NCBI GenBank assembly: GCA_020639255.1
Contig: JACKGZ010000010.1
Span: 1 to 40,780 of the forward strand
Source of the DNA: Phycisphaera sp.
Lineage (GTDB): Bacteria > Planctomycetota > Phycisphaerae > Phycisphaerales > UBA1924
Direction: 5' to 3'
DNA: 40,780 nucleotides
Both the position numbers and the translations under genes were made by a program. Shown here piece after piece: positions 1-8,563 of this stretch (position 1 is the stretch's first letter; each line of letters begins with the position of its first letter). Below the pieces are notes generated by a model. It was not told the origin of the DNA and made no database searches. It was given only the letters and a program-made list of their open reading frames with translations.

Positions 1-987
1 CCGCATGAACTCTACAAAGAAGCCCTTGAGATGGAGCCCGACATCTCTGCGCTCCTGGCCGACGCAACGAGCGAACTCAAGGGCGCGAGCGTCCACTCTA
101 CCAAGAACTGGTCGCACCTCTCCCAGCGACTCGCGGGAGAGAACTGGTGGCTCTGCGGCGAGTCCGCGGGCTTTGCCGATCCGATCCTCGCCGCGGGCAT
201 GACGCTCGCGCACAACTCCGCGCGCGAGGTCGCCTACTCGATCCTCGAAATCGAGGGCGGCGCCGACGACGCCGCGTGGATCCGTCGGCGCTACGACGAG
301 AAGAACCGCAAGAACATCGACCAGCACATACGCTTTGCGCAGTACTGGTACGCGGCCAACGGGTGCTTTACCGATCTCCAAGACCACTGCACCGCCATCG
401 CCAAGGACGCGGGGCTGAAGCTCGCGCCCAAGGACGCCTGGCGCTGGCTCGCGCAGGGCGGCTTCGCCAACGAGTCCGTCGGCCACGCCTCGCTCGGCTC
501 GTTCGACCTCAACGCAAGCAGGCACCTCGTCGATCGCTTCCTCGGCGGCGAGCAGAACATGAAGATCGCCGCGTTCAACGTCTTCAAGCTCAACCTCCGC
601 GGCGCCAAGAAAGACAAGATCGGCGACCTCCGCGACGGCAAAATCATCCGTGTGCCTTGCCACCGCAGGGGTGATGCCGTGCTTCCGCTCGCAGGCGTCT
701 ACGGCAACATGGTCGAGATCCTCCAGCAAACATCCGACATCGCCACCATCTACAACACCGTAGTTTCCAGAATGCAGGGCCGCGTCGCGCCCGGTGCCGT
801 CGGTGGTGCCGTGACGAGCTATCTCCAGGCGCTCGAAGCCATGTATATCCAGGGCTGGGTCACCGCCAAGCTCGACCCGCGCAAGCCCAAACTCGAGATC
901 AGCTCGACGACAGGCAGGCTCATCCGTTCCGCCGACGCGGCAAAGGAAGCGCTCGCTAACTCCAAAGCATCGATCAAATACAACTAA
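1..987 (+). CDS. FAD-dependent oxidoreductase, tryptophan-halogenase-like (3' part)
   Basis: The reading frame is open to the left edge, so the N-terminal part with the FAD-binding GxGxxG lies outside the window. The visible 328 residues include NWWLCGESAGFADPILAAG (near residues 49-67), which matches the conserved C-terminal flavin-contact region of the flavin-dependent tryptophan halogenase/geranylgeranyl-reductase superfamily (a GDAAGFIDPLxSxG-type motif). The remainder is the helical C-terminal part with no membrane segment. The expected role is oxidation or halogenation of a small aromatic or peptide substrate in the cytoplasm. The halogenase-specific WxWxIP motif and catalytic lysine would be upstream, so halogenation itself cannot be judged. 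The gene ends in TAA. About 210 bases without a recognisable gene follow before the next start. Confidence 0.7.
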   Translation, partial: PHELYKEALEMEPDISALLADATSELKGASVHSTKNWSHLSQRLAGENWWLCGESAGFADPILAAGMTLAHNSAREVAYSILEIEGGADDAAWIRRRYDEKNRKNIDQHIRFAQYWYAANGCFTDLQDHCTAIAKDAGLKLAPKDAWRWLAQGGFANESVGHASLGSFDLNASRHLVDRFLGGEQNMKIAAFNVFKLNLRGAKKDKIGDLRDGKIIRVPCHRRGDAVLPLAGVYGNMVEILQQTSDIATIYNTVVSRMQGRVAPGAVGGAVTSYLQALEAMYIQGWVTAKLDPRKPKLEISSTTGRLIRSADAAKEALANSKASIKYN

Positions 988-1197
988 ATTGGAATGATTG
1001 CTTTCAATGCCTCATGTGTCAAGAGCGCAATTCCTGCGTTCTGATACAGCGAATAACCGCGTACAGAGTCAAGCGACCACCATATCCGGCGGGGCACATG
1101 CAGAAAGTGTGTGAATCGTGCAACGCACTCGGCGAACGGCGGATGCCCGGCTGTACTTTGCTCCGAGCGCCCAATAAGCGGCCAAAGGAGTTCGAGC

Positions 1198-3774
1198 ATG
1201 AGAGATCGCATCCACGTGAAATACCTGACCACAACCGCCGCAGTTACATTGCTTAGCGGCACAGCGTTCGGCATGGGCGGCCACATTGGGCGAGATGACT
1301 GGTTAGCTGAGCTACTAAAATATGTAGAAGGTTCTGGAACAATAGTTTTTAATGATGTTAATGAACATAAATTTGATGCGATCTGCGGTATTCGTCACAA
1401 CATTCATACGCCGGTCTTCTATGGTTCGGGAGTATACATCGGTGAAGACTCGAATGGTGATCACTGGATTCTTGCCGCAGAACACTCCATCGGAAACATC
1501 GATCTCGATGTCGAATCTATTAGTGCGTACTTCATCCGTCATCCCGACGGGAGCATCGGCAACAATGATACATCATCGGAGAACGACTGGAGTACGCACT
1601 ACAAGCTGCGGATCGTTGAGGTAATCGTTCCTGACCCATTTGTTGACACTGTGCTCGCAAGGCTCGATCTTGCGGGCGACCCGACCGCCATGGATCATAT
1701 TGATCCAATTCCAGTGTGGCCTACTCTGCCTCGGGCCAATCTGGGTGATGTGACCCCGGCTGAAACCGCAGTCGGCTTTGGAAGTGCCGAGAATGAATGG
1801 GATGGTATGCTCGTGGGGTGGGGGTGTGAAACAGGGTGTTGTCAGAATACGTGTATGGGAGCTCATCGCCTGCGCTATGGGCCGGTCACGCACAGAGGAG
1901 TTGAAACTCCTGCAGACATAGACGGGATACGAAGCCCTCTCTTTGTACACATCAACGGTGTGACAAATACAGAGCACGATTCGGGATCTCCTGTTTTGTT
2001 CTACAACGAAGACGGCGAACTCGGAGCATCTGCAACCGCTGTTGGCGGACCTCCGATGCCATACTATAATCTCCGCCGCCGAAGCGGATTCCCCATTATT
2101 CTTAATCAAAATCAGAGCTATTGGGCACTTGATGTCACAGGCAATATTGGATCCGATTCTTCTACAGATTGGGTAACAAGCACCGGGTCAACAGACCCCT
2201 TGCTTGCCGACGGCGTGCTCGATATGAACGACGCGATATACGTTCGGGCAAGGACGGGAGCCGGAGATATCCGATTCGATATCAAGAGCGATAGCGTGAT
2301 CAATCTCGATGATTGGGGCAAATATGTAGATGAGCTATTTTTACAGAATAATAAATACGGCAATTGGCCGACGTACCCGCTTAGGGCGGACATGTCAGAT
2401 ATCAATGGAGACGGCCGGCTAAACGAGGCCGATGCGGCTCATCTGAGGTCGCTGGTTGCCGCAGGTACTGCGCCGCTTACTGCCGACTTTGACCAAAGCG
2501 GGAGTGTCCAGGAGGCCGATGCGATGATACTTGACGATGTCATTGCCGAGTTTGGGCACGGCGTCCTTGCTGATCTCGACAACGACGGTGATACAGACGC
2601 GGCGGACATGATTCTCATTCGTGCACACGATTCTGGGAGCCCGTTCCTGTCGCAGGCCTATCCAGACACGGAATATTTGCTCGCACTCGACTACAACACG
2701 GATGGGCTCAACAACCTGTACGATGCCCTAGAATTTCGGCGTGAGAAATACCCAGGTGAAATCGGATCGTTAACTGTAGCAGACGGCTATACATCTGGAC
2801 CTTTGTTGTCTTTCCTCCCAAATTGGGAGGTTACGATTGACGATCTCCGCATGCTCCTAATGAGCGTTCCATTGCCGACTGCCTCCGGAAGAGGTGGAGA
2901 CATCATGGATGTGTCTTCTTCTTCAGATCCAATGGATCCAGGGTACGCGGTTCCTGATGGAATAGTTTCTATGGAAGATCTCTGGAGAATACTGGTACAT
3001 ATCCAGACACCGATCGCAGGTGAGACTGGTCCTACAGACCGTTTGTTTGCGGCTCCATTCGATCCCAACAACGACGGCCGCTTCAATTGGCATGATCTGA
3101 TAGACTATTACAGCCACTATGCAACAAGTGATATGGCATACATCAACAACAATGATGTGAATGGAGACGGATCGATATCGTTCGCGGATGTGAACCTGCT
3201 CTCCGTTGTTCTAGGAAGCCCTCAAAATCGATGGAAACTCTTCGATGAAGCTGGGACGGGGAACCCCGGATTGCAGTACAACCACGGCGTAGCAGGCGAT
3301 TACGACGGCGATTGTGACGGGATCTATTTGTCTGGGAGCTGCTGTATTGATTATGGAAGCGGCATTATCGTGTGTGGGGCGTGTGACGCAACAAACAACC
3401 TTGCTGCGGTTGTTGTTGACACCGCCGCCGACTGTGATGATCGCGATGCGATCATTGCCGCGATAACTGCAAGCGACTTCGACTTCGACGGACGCCGTGC
3501 GGGTGAAGTAGGCTATCTATTCGTTATGGATTACGATCTTGACGGCGACAACGATGAGGACGACAGGGTCTGGATCTACAACCGCATCGAACCCGGCGAT
3601 GTCAACGGTGATGGCGCGGTCTGCCCAACTGACTTTACGGCATGGATCGCCGCATACAACTCGGGCAGCTTGCTCGGTGATGTCAACAGAGACGGTTATG
3701 TAATGCCGAATGATCTGAACGCCTGGTACGCGGAGTACAACAGCCCGAGGTGCACGAACAGCTGCAATAACTGA
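1198..3774 (+). CDS. Exported trypsin-like serine protease with many calcium-loop repeats and a GC-type dockerin C-terminus
   Basis: The 858-residue protein has a signal peptide (MRDRIHVKYL, then a hydrophobic stretch to about residue 25). The ATG at 1198 is preferred over one at 1111 because AAAGGAG lies just upstream and the signal peptide begins there. Residues about 60-340 look like a chymotrypsin-fold protease. Candidate triad residues are His96 (AAEHS), Asp150 (DTVLARLD) and Ser262 (HDSGSP, matching GDSGGP). From about residue 398 to the end there are roughly ten DxNxDG-type loops in EF-hand/dockerin style (INGDG, FDQSG, LDNDG, YNTDG, NNDG, VNGDG and others). The last pair (residues about 800-850) has the PTDFTAWIAAYN form shared with two other proteins in this window. 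It is probably a secreted, calcium-dependent protease. Base composition is clearly AT-richer than neighbouring housekeeping genes, especially near 1310-1400. Substrate is unknown. Confidence 0.85.
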   Translation: MRDRIHVKYLTTTAAVTLLSGTAFGMGGHIGRDDWLAELLKYVEGSGTIVFNDVNEHKFDAICGIRHNIHTPVFYGSGVYIGEDSNGDHWILAAEHSIGNIDLDVESISAYFIRHPDGSIGNNDTSSENDWSTHYKLRIVEVIVPDPFVDTVLARLDLAGDPTAMDHIDPIPVWPTLPRANLGDVTPAETAVGFGSAENEWDGMLVGWGCETGCCQNTCMGAHRLRYGPVTHRGVETPADIDGIRSPLFVHINGVTNTEHDSGSPVLFYNEDGELGASATAVGGPPMPYYNLRRRSGFPIILNQNQSYWALDVTGNIGSDSSTDWVTSTGSTDPLLADGVLDMNDAIYVRARTGAGDIRFDIKSDSVINLDDWGKYVDELFLQNNKYGNWPTYPLRADMSDINGDGRLNEADAAHLRSLVAAGTAPLTADFDQSGSVQEADAMILDDVIAEFGHGVLADLDNDGDTDAADMILIRAHDSGSPFLSQAYPDTEYLLALDYNTDGLNNLYDALEFRREKYPGEIGSLTVADGYTSGPLLSFLPNWEVTIDDLRMLLMSVPLPTASGRGGDIMDVSSSSDPMDPGYAVPDGIVSMEDLWRILVHIQTPIAGETGPTDRLFAAPFDPNNDGRFNWHDLIDYYSHYATSDMAYINNNDVNGDGSISFADVNLLSVVLGSPQNRWKLFDEAGTGNPGLQYNHGVAGDYDGDCDGIYLSGSCCIDYGSGIIVCGACDATNNLAAVVVDTAADCDDRDAIIAAITASDFDFDGRRAGEVGYLFVMDYDLDGDNDEDDRVWIYNRIEPGDVNGDGAVCPTDFTAWIAAYNSGSLLGDVNRDGYVMPNDLNAWYAEYNSPRCTNSCNN

Positions 3775-3791
3775 TCTAGTAAAGAAAGCGC

Positions 3792-3830
3792 AATGGCCCG
3801 GGTCTGGCTTGCTGGGCCCGGGCCATTTCT
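3792..3830 (+). terminator. Rho-independent terminator after the protease gene
   Basis: A perfect 11-bp inverted repeat pairs AATGGCCCGGG (3792-3802) with CCCGGGCCATT (3817-3827) around a 14-base loop and runs into TTTCTTTG. It begins 17 bases after the stop codon of the protease gene. Confidence 0.85.
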
Positions 3831-4035
3831 TTGATCAGGCATAGGGGGCGGGATCTGCTCGCTGATCACGGCGACTCCAACTCTTGCGGTTGTCAAACAT
3901 GACGATTCAATGACGCCGAATCATCATCCACATCACCATTGGATCACATACAAAATCAACCCACGAGCTACCTTCAACTCGTCGCACCGCCGTGCGTTTC
4001 GGCGGCCGACACCATCCAAACGAAGGAGGCGATCC

Positions 4036-4848
4036 ATGTTGAACCGTCATGCAATATTCGGAACGGCCCTGACTCTCGGGGTGCTCGCGTCGGCGTCATC
4101 CGCCAGCGCGCAGCTCACGACCGCACGGGATATGTACGAGGAGTTCATGCAGAACATGAACGAGAGCTATCTCTGGCAACGCACCGGCGACGAGCTGGTC
4201 TTCGGCACCACGAAGTTCTTCATCGAGTTCAACGAAACCGATCAGGACATCGGCGTGCAGTGCGTCCTCGGCGGCGAACCCTACATGAGGCTCCGGGCTT
4301 ACGACCCGTCCGGCAGGCTCATCCTCCAGCTCCGCCCCCAGCACACCCTGAACCTGCAGGGCCTGAGCGATTTCTTCTTCGAGAGCGTCGAGCCGACGCT
4401 CGACGAGCTCTCGATGAACCAGTTCCTCAGCCGCTTCCCCGAGGGTGAGTACGAGTTCCTGGCGGTGACGATCGACCGCGAGCTCCAGGAGGGCGAGACC
4501 GAGTTCACCCACAACATCCCTGCGGGCCCGGTGATTGTGTACCCGCAGGAGGGCGACGTCGTCGATGCGGACGATCTCGTCATCCAGTGGGAACCCGTCA
4601 CGCTCACCACGGCCTTCAACCCGCCGCAGGTGCCCGTCAACATCGTTGCATACCAGGTGATCGTCACGCAGGACGAGCCCAAGCGCGTGTTCGATGTCAC
4701 GGTCTCGCCCGACGTCACCGAGGTCCGCGTGCCCGCCGAGTTCCTCGATGAAGGCACCGAGTACGAGCTCGAAATCCTCGCCGTCGAGGAGAGCGACAAT
4801 CAGACGATCAGCCTGCTGTTCTTCGAGACCGAAGAGGGCGACGAGTAA
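4036..4848 (+). CDS. Exported protein with a fibronectin type III-like domain
   Basis: The 270-residue protein starts at ATG 4036, preceded by AAGGAGG. The start gives a clean signal peptide with probable cleavage after ASA (SSASA-QLTT, about residue 26). Residues about 27-155 have no family I recognise. Residues about 160-265 read as an Ig-like/FnIII sandwich: GPVIVYPQEGDVVD at the start, IQWEPV as the core tryptophan strand, YQVIVTQ, and TEYELEILAVE as the late tyrosine strand. It is probably periplasmic or extracellular and binds another protein or a glycan, but nothing visible names a ligand. Strong terminators on both sides suggest a single-gene transcript. Confidence 0.75.
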   Translation: MLNRHAIFGTALTLGVLASASSASAQLTTARDMYEEFMQNMNESYLWQRTGDELVFGTTKFFIEFNETDQDIGVQCVLGGEPYMRLRAYDPSGRLILQLRPQHTLNLQGLSDFFFESVEPTLDELSMNQFLSRFPEGEYEFLAVTIDRELQEGETEFTHNIPAGPVIVYPQEGDVVDADDLVIQWEPVTLTTAFNPPQVPVNIVAYQVIVTQDEPKRVFDVTVSPDVTEVRVPAEFLDEGTEYELEILAVEESDNQTISLLFFETEEGDE

Positions 4849-4878
4849 GAAAGAGACCGACGTCGCCGGGATCAATGA

Positions 4879-4908
4879 CAAGAAGCCGGGATCATCCCCG
4901 GCTTCTTG
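4879..4908 (+). terminator. Rho-independent terminator after the FnIII-like gene
   Basis: A 12-bp perfect stem pairs CAAGAAGCCGGG (4879-4890) with CCCGGCTTCTTG (4897-4908) around a 6-base loop and is followed by a T-rich tract. It separates the plus-strand gene from the minus-strand tRNA. Confidence 0.8.
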
Positions 4909-4926
4909 TGCTTCTTCGTGATGAAG

Positions 4927-4999
<73 letters not shown>

Positions 5000-5132
5000 G
5001 ATATGTCACCAAGAGCCCGGGCTGACGCCCCGACCACCGGCAGGCCCAATCGTACAGCCGACCCCGCCCCGGTCAACCGATCGGCATCCGCCCATCCCCG
5101 ATTCGCACAACATCAGCCCCAACGCCGACTTA

Positions 5133-6254
5133 TCAGGCCCCGCTCCGGGCAGCCGTCAGCAGCCGATCCACCGACCGCACCACCGAGTCCAGCCCGATCC
5201 GGTCCACCCGGCACCGCTCGGGGTGGTCGTTGGCCGACTCGGTCAGCGGCAACTCCGGGTCCGCCACCAGCACCGTCTCGGGCCCCTCGGGCCGCGTTGG
5301 GATCGTCGTCCACCGGTGATCCGTCGGCCCGAACATCGTCACCATCGGCACTCCGAACGCGGCTGCGATGTGCCTCGGCCCCGTGTCGTTCGTGACAAGC
5401 AGCTCCGACCGCTCGATGATTGACTTGAGCGAACCCAGCGTCATCCCAAGCGCCGGCAGCGACACCGGCTCCGACTTGGCCATCGACGCGATCGACGAGG
5501 CCAGCTCCGCCTCGCCCGGCGAGCCGCTGATCAGCACGCGCAGCCCGTGCGACTCTTCCAAGTGATCCGCCAGCGCCGCGAACCGATCCGCCGGCCAGCG
5601 CTTGGCCTCGTTGTTCCCGCCCGGGTTCAAAACCGCGTACGGCCGATCCAAGACGCCCGCTCTCGCGAGCACGTCGTCCGCCTCTTCGCGGTCCCTCTGT
5701 GTGCTGACGAGTTCCAGATACGTCCCCGCAGGCAGCCTGTGCGCGCCGGCCTCGTCCGCCGGGCGCAGATCGTCCACGCGCTCGCCCGTCGTCATCGCAA
5801 TCAGCGTCTCGGCCGCGTGCCAGTAGTAATCCACCGCCGGCACGATCGCCCACTTGCCGTCGTCCGTCTTCGGCGCGGTCAGCCGGTGCGTGAGCAGCAG
5901 GTGCCGCGCGTCGCGGTCATACCCGATGCGCCTCGGCGCGCCCGCCATCCGAGCGATCAGCGCCGACGAGAACGAGTTCGTCAGCAGCAAGACCGTGTCG
6001 AACCCGCGCATCCGCAGCTTCGACGCCGAGTGCTTGTGCCCCATCACGCCGCCCGGATGCATCGTGATCAGCTCGTCGTACACGCCCAGCCCGTCCAGGA
6101 TCGGCGCGACCCCGGGCTTGCACAGCAACCCGATCGTCGCGCCCGGCAGGCTCCGGCGGATCAGCCCCAAGGCCGGCGTCGCCATCACCGCGTCGCCCAC
6201 CCAGCTCGGGCAGACCACAACAATCCGCAGCGGCGTCGTCGGGTGCAAGGACAT
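5133..6254 (-). CDS. waaF: ADP-heptose--LPS heptosyltransferase (glycosyltransferase family 9)
   Basis: The protein is about 373 residues, the usual length for WaaF-like heptosyltransferases, which transfer L-glycero-D-manno-heptose from ADP-heptose to the lipid A-core acceptor at the inner face of the cytoplasmic membrane. The N-terminus IVVVCPSWVGDAVMATPAL is the family start, with the conserved Asp of WxGD. The C-terminal half has the nucleotide-sugar signature SELLVTNDTGPRHIAAAFG followed by FGPTDHRW. The ATG at 6254 is chosen. A GTG at 6257 lies immediately before it, and the TGA of the upstream gmhB sits at 6258-6260, so the two genes are almost certainly co-translated. The pairing with gmhB supports a heptose role, though the exact acceptor cannot be read from sequence. 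Confidence 0.85.
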   Translation of the reverse strand: MSLHPTTPLRIVVVCPSWVGDAVMATPALGLIRRSLPGATIGLLCKPGVAPILDGLGVYDELITMHPGGVMGHKHSASKLRMRGFDTVLLLTNSFSSALIARMAGAPRRIGYDRDARHLLLTHRLTAPKTDDGKWAIVPAVDYYWHAAETLIAMTTGERVDDLRPADEAGAHRLPAGTYLELVSTQRDREEADDVLARAGVLDRPYAVLNPGGNNEAKRWPADRFAALADHLEESHGLRVLISGSPGEAELASSIASMAKSEPVSLPALGMTLGSLKSIIERSELLVTNDTGPRHIAAAFGVPMVTMFGPTDHRWTTIPTRPEGPETVLVADPELPLTESANDHPERCRVDRIGLDSVVRSVDRLLTAARSGA

Positions 6255-6257
6255 CAC

Positions 6258-6848
6258 TCAAAGGATAGGAGCCGGGTCCGCCATGCCCACGACGTGCCTC
6301 GCCGCAGCAAGCACATCCGTGAATCGGCCCTCTTCGCCGATCAAGAGGCACCGATCCGCGTCGATCCCCGCGTTCACGCCCGATTCGCAGTCCCTGGGCA
6401 TATCCCCGATCAGCCACGAGCGCTCAAGATCGAGATCGAGCTCGCGCACCGCCTTCAGGATCATCCCCGGCGCGGGCTTGCGCAGCTCGTCCTCCCGCGC
6501 AAACTCCGGCACGTTCCCCTCCGGGTGGTAGGGGCAGTAATAGAACCGCTCGATCAGCGCCGAGCCCGCGTTGTCGACGAGCAGCTCGCCCACTCGCGCG
6601 TTGACCGCCTCGACATCGTCAATCGTCGCCGACCCCCGCGCCACGCACCCCTGGTTCGAGACCACCACCAGCGCATACCCCGCCCCGCGCATCACCCGGC
6701 ACGCCTCGAGCGCCCCATCCAAGAGCACCACCCGCTCCGGGTCCGACAGATCCCCAGGCTTCCACGCCGGGTGCGGATGCGCCGGTGGCCCGAGCGACGC
6801 ATTCGCAATCAGCGTCTCGTCACGATCAAGAAACACACACGGCCTCAT
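6258..6848 (-). CDS. gmhB: D-glycero-D-manno-heptose 1,7-bisphosphate 7-phosphatase (HAD family)
   Basis: The 196-residue HAD phosphatase begins MRPCVFLDRDETL, which contains the DxD nucleophile/acid pair Asp8 and Asp10. It continues with VVSNQG (motif II), RKPAPGM (motif III lysine) and IGDMPRDCESGVNAG (motif IV acids). It removes the 7-phosphate in ADP-heptose synthesis. CPYHPEG (Cys105, His107) matches the first half of the zinc site of the E. coli enzyme. The second half, normally CxC just before RKP, reads EDEL here, so the zinc site is probably lost or altered. The start at 6848 coincides with the HAD motif. A repeat hairpin lies 15-38 bases upstream of the start. The stop is adjacent to the heptosyltransferase start. 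Confidence 0.88.
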   Translation of the reverse strand: MRPCVFLDRDETLIANASLGPPAHPHPAWKPGDLSDPERVVLLDGALEACRVMRGAGYALVVVSNQGCVARGSATIDDVEAVNARVGELLVDNAGSALIERFYYCPYHPEGNVPEFAREDELRKPAPGMILKAVRELDLDLERSWLIGDMPRDCESGVNAGIDADRCLLIGEEGRFTDVLAAARHVVGMADPAPIL

Positions 6849-6863
6849 GCGCCCGCCTTTCCT

Positions 6864-6915
6864 CCTTCTCCCCCTGGGGGAGAAGGTGCCCGCGGAGCGG
6901 GCGGATGAGGGGATG
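6864..6915. repeat. REP-like palindromic repeat, copy A
   Basis: The pattern is CCTTCTCCCCC-T-GGGGGAGAAGG (6864-6886) followed by TGCCCGCGGAGCGGGCGGATGAGGGG. A second copy with the same architecture lies at 18087-18136. It sits between cysS (upstream on the minus strand) and gmhB. On the minus strand the distal edge of the hairpin reads into AGGAGGAAA ahead of the gmhB ATG. Confidence 0.7.
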
Positions 6916-6939
6916 CCAGAAGGGACAAGTATCCCCGCA

Positions 6940-8523
6940 TCACTTCCGCGAAACCTCAACCTTCCCGCCCGCCACGTCCTTGATCGCGTACCCCATCCCC
7001 GCAAGCTCGTCCCGGATCGCGTCGCTCGTGGCGAAGTCCTTGGCCTTCCGCGCGTCGGCGCGTTTGGCGAGCAGGCCCTCGACCTCTTCGCTCGGCGTGA
7101 TGCCGTCGAGGAAGACGCCAATCTCGGTCTGGGTCGATTTGGCGCGCTCGAGCGACAGCACACCCAGCACCTCGTCAATCATGCGCAAACAACGCGCGTC
7201 GCCCTGTGTTGGTTGATCGGTCGTGTTTATCCAGCGATTGATCGCACCAATCGCGCCCGAGATGTTGAGATCGTCGTTCATGTCACCAATGAAATTTACG
7301 ATCATCTTCGACGCATCACTGGGCTCCGGCTCTGTAAACGGGCCGCTTTCTCCCTCAATATAAAACCGTCTCCAGCGCTCGATCATCCGCGCCGAGTCCT
7401 TCAGCCCCTGCATCGTAAAGTTCGCGTTGCTGCGGTAGTGCGTCTTGATCAGTTCCAGCCGCACGGCCGCCGGCTCGTGGCCCTGTGCGAACAAATCGCG
7501 AGCCGTGAAGAAGTTGCCCTTGCTCTTGGACATCTTCTCGCCCTCGACCTGCAAAAACCGCCCGTGGAACCAGTGCCTGGCGAACGTGTCGTGCCCCGTG
7601 GCGCAGCAGCTCTGCGCCCGTTCGCACTCGTGATGGGGGAAGATGTTGTCCTCGCCGCCCGAGTGAAGGTCGATCACGTCGCCGAGCGCCGCCCGCGCCA
7701 TGACCGAGCACTCGATGTGCCACCCCGGGTAGCCCTCGCCCATCGCCTGACCATCGATCACGGGCCCGGGCCAGCGCATGATGTGGCTCGCGTCCGTTTT
7801 CCACAAGAGGAAGTCCGCGGGCGAACGTTTCTCGGAGGTGTGCTCGGCGCTCACGCGCCCGCCCGCGCCCGAGCGGATCTTGTCGAGTGTGTTGCCCGAC
7901 AGCTCGCCGTATCGGCTGTACTTCTGCACGTCGAAGTACACCGCGTCGCCCGCGCGGTACGCGTAGTCCTTCTTGGCCAGATCCTCGATCATCGCGACCA
8001 TGCCCGCGATCGACTCGGTCGCCTTGGGCATCAGCTCTCTGCGTTTCGCCTCCGACTCGTTCGCTTCGAGGGCGACCTTGAGCCCGAGCGCCCGCGCGTC
8101 TTCGAGGAACCGCTCGGCGTAGAAGTCCGCGATCTGGCGCGGGTCGTTGGGGTCGACCACACCCATGTGGCTTGCGCCGGCCTTCTTCTGCTCCAGCAGG
8201 CGCTTCGCCGCCGCCTCCATCTTGTCCACGCCGCCGCCGTCGGCGTTGTCGTCGTCGGTCATGTGCCCGACGTCCGTGATGTTCATCACGTGCCGGACCT
8301 CGCGCGGTCCCATGTGCACCGATCCGTCCGGCGCGGTCACCTCGCACAGCGGGCTCTCAAGCCAGCGCCGCAGCACGTCCGCCGCCAGGAACGAGCGGAA
8401 GTTTCCGATGTGCGCGTCGTCGTAGACCGTCGGCCCGCACGAGTAAAACGTGATCCGATTCGGATCGCCCGGCGTCAGCGCCTCGCGGCGTTTGGTCAGT
8501 GTGTTGTAGAGCTGCATCGGCAT
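6940..8523 (-). CDS. cysS: Cysteinyl-tRNA synthetase
   Basis: The 527-residue class I synthetase charges tRNA-Cys. The N-terminal Rossmann fold carries the zinc ligand Cys29 (SCGPTVYDDAHIGN) and the HIGH motif HIGN at 38-41. HIECSVM and the GGEDNIFPHHECE segment supply the remaining zinc and cysteine-selecting residues. KMSKS is at 330-334. It is somewhat longer than the roughly 460 residues of the E. coli enzyme, with extra sequence in the connective region between about residues 85 and 200. ATG 8523 is used. ATG 8517, two codons later, is also possible. The gene lies 40 bases after the CorC-like gene on the same strand. Confidence 0.96.
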   Translation of the reverse strand: MPMQLYNTLTKRREALTPGDPNRITFYSCGPTVYDDAHIGNFRSFLAADVLRRWLESPLCEVTAPDGSVHMGPREVRHVMNITDVGHMTDDDNADGGGVDKMEAAAKRLLEQKKAGASHMGVVDPNDPRQIADFYAERFLEDARALGLKVALEANESEAKRRELMPKATESIAGMVAMIEDLAKKDYAYRAGDAVYFDVQKYSRYGELSGNTLDKIRSGAGGRVSAEHTSEKRSPADFLLWKTDASHIMRWPGPVIDGQAMGEGYPGWHIECSVMARAALGDVIDLHSGGEDNIFPHHECERAQSCCATGHDTFARHWFHGRFLQVEGEKMSKSKGNFFTARDLFAQGHEPAAVRLELIKTHYRSNANFTMQGLKDSARMIERWRRFYIEGESGPFTEPEPSDASKMIVNFIGDMNDDLNISGAIGAINRWINTTDQPTQGDARCLRMIDEVLGVLSLERAKSTQTEIGVFLDGITPSEEVEGLLAKRADARKAKDFATSDAIRDELAGMGYAIKDVAGGKVEVSRK

Positions 8524-8563
8524 GGGCGATGGTAGGGGACCGCCCGACCGAGTACGAACGCGT

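Noticed and set aside
1111..1197. Upstream ATG extending the protease gene
   Set aside because: It would put 29 extra residues ahead of a good signal peptide and ignore the AAAGGAG near 1184.
6571..8535. Long plus-strand open frame opposite cysS
   Set aside because: It is Arg/His/Leu-rich antisense sequence created by GC-rich codons of cysS, with no recognisable domain or ribosome-binding site.
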